A stretch of DNA of 7,214 nucleotides from Gammaproteobacteria bacterium. GTDB lineage: Bacteria; Gemmatimonadota; Gemmatimonadetes; Longimicrobiales; Gaopeijiaceae. The position numbers and the translations under genes were made by a program. The notes below the pieces were generated by a model. That model did not search any database and had not been told where the DNA came from. It saw only the letters and a list, made by a program, of their open reading frames with translations. The stretch spans positions 9,465 to 16,678 of the forward strand of contig VYDD01000387.1 of the NCBI GenBank assembly GCA_009843625.1. The letters are read 5' to 3'. Shown piece after piece: positions 5,910-7,214 of the stretch. Numbering within the stretch: the stretch's first letter is position 1; the number at the start of each line of letters is the position of its first letter.

Positions 5910-6547
5910 TTGCAACGGTTTGGACGATAGCGGCCGCGGCATCCGCCCGGGTGTCGGGGCAGGAACCGGCGCCCGACACGGTTTTCGTCATGGTAGCGCC
6001 CTCGGGGATCGCGAACGTCAGCGAGTGGGGCCTCCTGGCCCTCGTGGTCCTGGCCTCGCTCGGCACCGTGGCGCTGCTGGCCTTCCTGAGGCGGCTGGAC
6101 AGGCACGGGCGCCGGCTCACCGACATCGCGCGCCGGCTGGAGGAGCAGAGCCGGCCGGTGCTCGAACGGGCTGCCGGCGTCGCGGACAACGTGGATGCCG
6201 TCTCGCGCTCGCTGCGCGACGAGGCGCGGCACCTCACAGGGTCCGTGCGGGCGCTGTCCGACCGCCTGAGGCAGGCATCGACGCACATGGAAACCCGCAT
6301 CGATGAGTTCAACGCGTTGCTGGAAGTGGTGCAGGCCGAGGCTGAAGAGACGTTTCTCAAGACGGCTGCGGCCGTTCGCGGGGTGGGCGCCGGCGCACGC
6401 GCCCTTGAGCGCACGCGTGGCGGCGCCCGCTCCGTGCTCCCGCTCGAAGAGGATGCCGCGGCGGGGCCCGCAGGCGATGAACCGGCTGACACCCCCGCCG
6501 TCACCGGGCCGGATGACGGGCGCGAGCCGGCTGGCGAGACCGGATAG
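5906..6547 (+). CDS. DUF948-like single-pass membrane protein with long coiled coil
   Basis: The product has 213 residues. A short hydrophobic N-terminal segment (1-14) precedes a clear membrane helix at about 42-61 (WGLLALVVLASLGTVALLAF). This is followed by basic residues (RRLDRHGRR), consistent with a cytoplasmic C-terminal part. Residues 66-155 are a continuous charged helix with heptad character, including VADNVDAVSRSLRDEA and ETRIDEFNALLEVVQAEAE. Residues 175-213 are an acidic Pro/Gly/Ala-rich, probably disordered tail. The pattern fits DUF948-type proteins, whose biochemical role is not established; a scaffold or envelope role is a guess. ATG 5906 is the only possible start: the frame is closed by a TGA at 5843, and no GTG, TTG or CTG codon lies between. 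It has no Shine-Dalgarno and overlaps the stop of a possible small ORF. It is convergent with gatB and divergent from murA. Confidence 0.85.
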   Translation: MIATVWTIAAAASARVSGQEPAPDTVFVMVAPSGIANVSEWGLLALVVLASLGTVALLAFLRRLDRHGRRLTDIARRLEEQSRPVLERAAGVADNVDAVSRSLRDEARHLTGSVRALSDRLRQASTHMETRIDEFNALLEVVQAEAEETFLKTAAAVRGVGAGARALERTRGGARSVLPLEEDAAAGPAGDEPADTPAVTGPDDGREPAGETG

Positions 6548-6552
6548 CGGCG

Positions 6553-6565
6553 GCGGGCAGCCCGC
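6553..6565. repeat. Short hairpin between convergent genes
   Basis: GCGGG-CAG-CCCGC is a perfect 5-bp inverted repeat in the 47-nt gap between the stops of the DUF948-like gene and gatB. It is followed by no T-tract in either direction, so it could at most be a weak bidirectional termination signal. No better terminator is seen for either gene within the gap. Confidence 0.25.
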
Positions 6566-6594
6566 GGGTCAACTCGGCCGGCAATCCGCCGACT

Positions 6595-7214
6595 TCAATC
6601 GGCATCGGCGTCAAGCGCGGCCCGCAGCAACTGGCTCACCCGGCGCGGGTCCGCCTTGCGCCCGGAGGCACGCATGACCTGGCCCATGAGAAACCCGAAG
6701 AGGCGCGTCTCCCCCGCGCGGTAGCGGGCGACTGCTTCCGGATGCGCCGCCACCGCGTCCGTCACCCACTTCTCCAGCACCTGGTCTTCCCGTACCTGCC
6801 TGAGCCCTTCCCGCTGGACGATCGCCCCGGGCGCGTCGCCGGTGCGCGCCATGCCGGCGAGGACCGTCTTGGCCGCCGTGGCCGACAGCGTCCCCTTGTC
6901 CAACAGCACAAGCAGTTCGGCGAGTCGCCCGGGTGCCAGCCCCGGTGAGGAAACGTCGGCGATTCCTCGTTTCACCGTCTCGAGCACCGGCCCCATCACC
7001 CAGTTGGACACCGTCTTGGGCTGCATCCCGCACGCGACGACGGCTTCGTAATAGTCCGCGAGTCCCCGGGACGAAGTAAGCACGTCCGCGTCGTATGCGG
7101 GCAACTCGTACTGACGCCGAAAGCGCTCGCGCTTTGCGCGCGGAAGCTCGCCCAGTCCGGCCCGCAGCGACGCGACGCGCGCGGCCGAGAGGACGAGAGG
7201 CGGGAGGTCGGGAT
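6595..7214 (-). CDS. gatB: Asp-tRNA(Asn)/Glu-tRNA(Gln) amidotransferase subunit B, C-terminal 205 residues (truncated by window edge)
   Basis: GatB is the kinase/tRNA-binding subunit of GatCAB, which phosphorylates and then amidates Glu-tRNA(Gln) or Asp-tRNA(Asn) in the cytoplasm. The frame is open to the right edge, and translation from 7212 begins PDLPPLVLSAARVASLRAGL. It continues with RRQYELPAYDADVLTSS, the typical end of the cradle domain and start of the helical linker. The remainder is the helical and YqeY-like tail domains, with NWVMGPVLE and, near the end, LFGFLMGQVMRASGRKADP, a highly conserved GatB/YqeY C-terminal signature. The tail ends in a short Asp-Ala repeat (ALDADAD) before TGA at 6595-6597. 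A TTG at 7104 is internal and is not the start. Its presence suggests, but does not prove, that the organism makes Gln-tRNA or Asn-tRNA by the indirect route. gatC and gatA are not in the window. Confidence 0.96.
   Translation of the reverse strand, partial: PDLPPLVLSAARVASLRAGLGELPRAKRERFRRQYELPAYDADVLTSSRGLADYYEAVVACGMQPKTVSNWVMGPVLETVKRGIADVSSPGLAPGRLAELLVLLDKGTLSATAAKTVLAGMARTGDAPGAIVQREGLRQVREDQVLEKWVTDAVAAHPEAVARYRAGETRLFGFLMGQVMRASGRKADPRRVSQLLRAALDADAD

Overview
The window is a high-GC housekeeping segment. It most resembles a Gemmatimonadota-type bacterium. That call rests on the remembered look of three proteins: IF-2 with a second IF2_N-like module before the G domain, a DUF948-type single-pass coiled-coil protein, and a MurA with aspartate at the catalytic cysteine position. 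No database search was run, so the phylum is an inference (about 60% confidence). No mobile element, CRISPR array, rRNA or tRNA gene was found.

Layout, left to right. Positions 1-2256 (minus) hold the N-terminal 752 codons of infB (IF-2), which runs off the left edge. Positions 2310-3677 (minus) hold nusA, 53 nt upstream of infB and presumably in one operon with it. Positions 3678-3932 carry no gene. They contain a sigma70-like promoter, a textbook intrinsic terminator placed between that promoter and nusA (a likely attenuator), and further hairpins. Positions 3933-4253 (minus) encode a 106-residue charged helical protein of UbiK/BMFP or phasin-like character, 30 nt downstream of murA (4284-5597, minus). 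Positions 5598-5905 are a divergent intergenic region with candidate promoters in both directions and a possible 36-codon ORF whose stop overlaps the next start. Positions 5906-6547 (plus) encode a DUF948-like membrane-anchored protein. Positions 6595 to the right edge (minus) are the C-terminal 205 codons of gatB.

The genes belong to core processes: tRNA-dependent amidation (GatB), the first committed step of peptidoglycan synthesis (MurA), transcription elongation/termination (NusA) and translation initiation (IF-2). The nusA-infB pair is the conserved core of the bacterial rimP-nusA-ylxR-infB operon. Here neither rimP nor ylxR is in its usual place, and the attenuator-like leader sits directly before nusA.

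I see no undescribed system of the defence or mobile type. The observations most worth checking are the Cys-to-Asp MurA (predicted insensitive to fosfomycin), the nusA attenuator, the degenerate KH2 GXXG loop in NusA, and the small overlapping ORF before the DUF948 gene.
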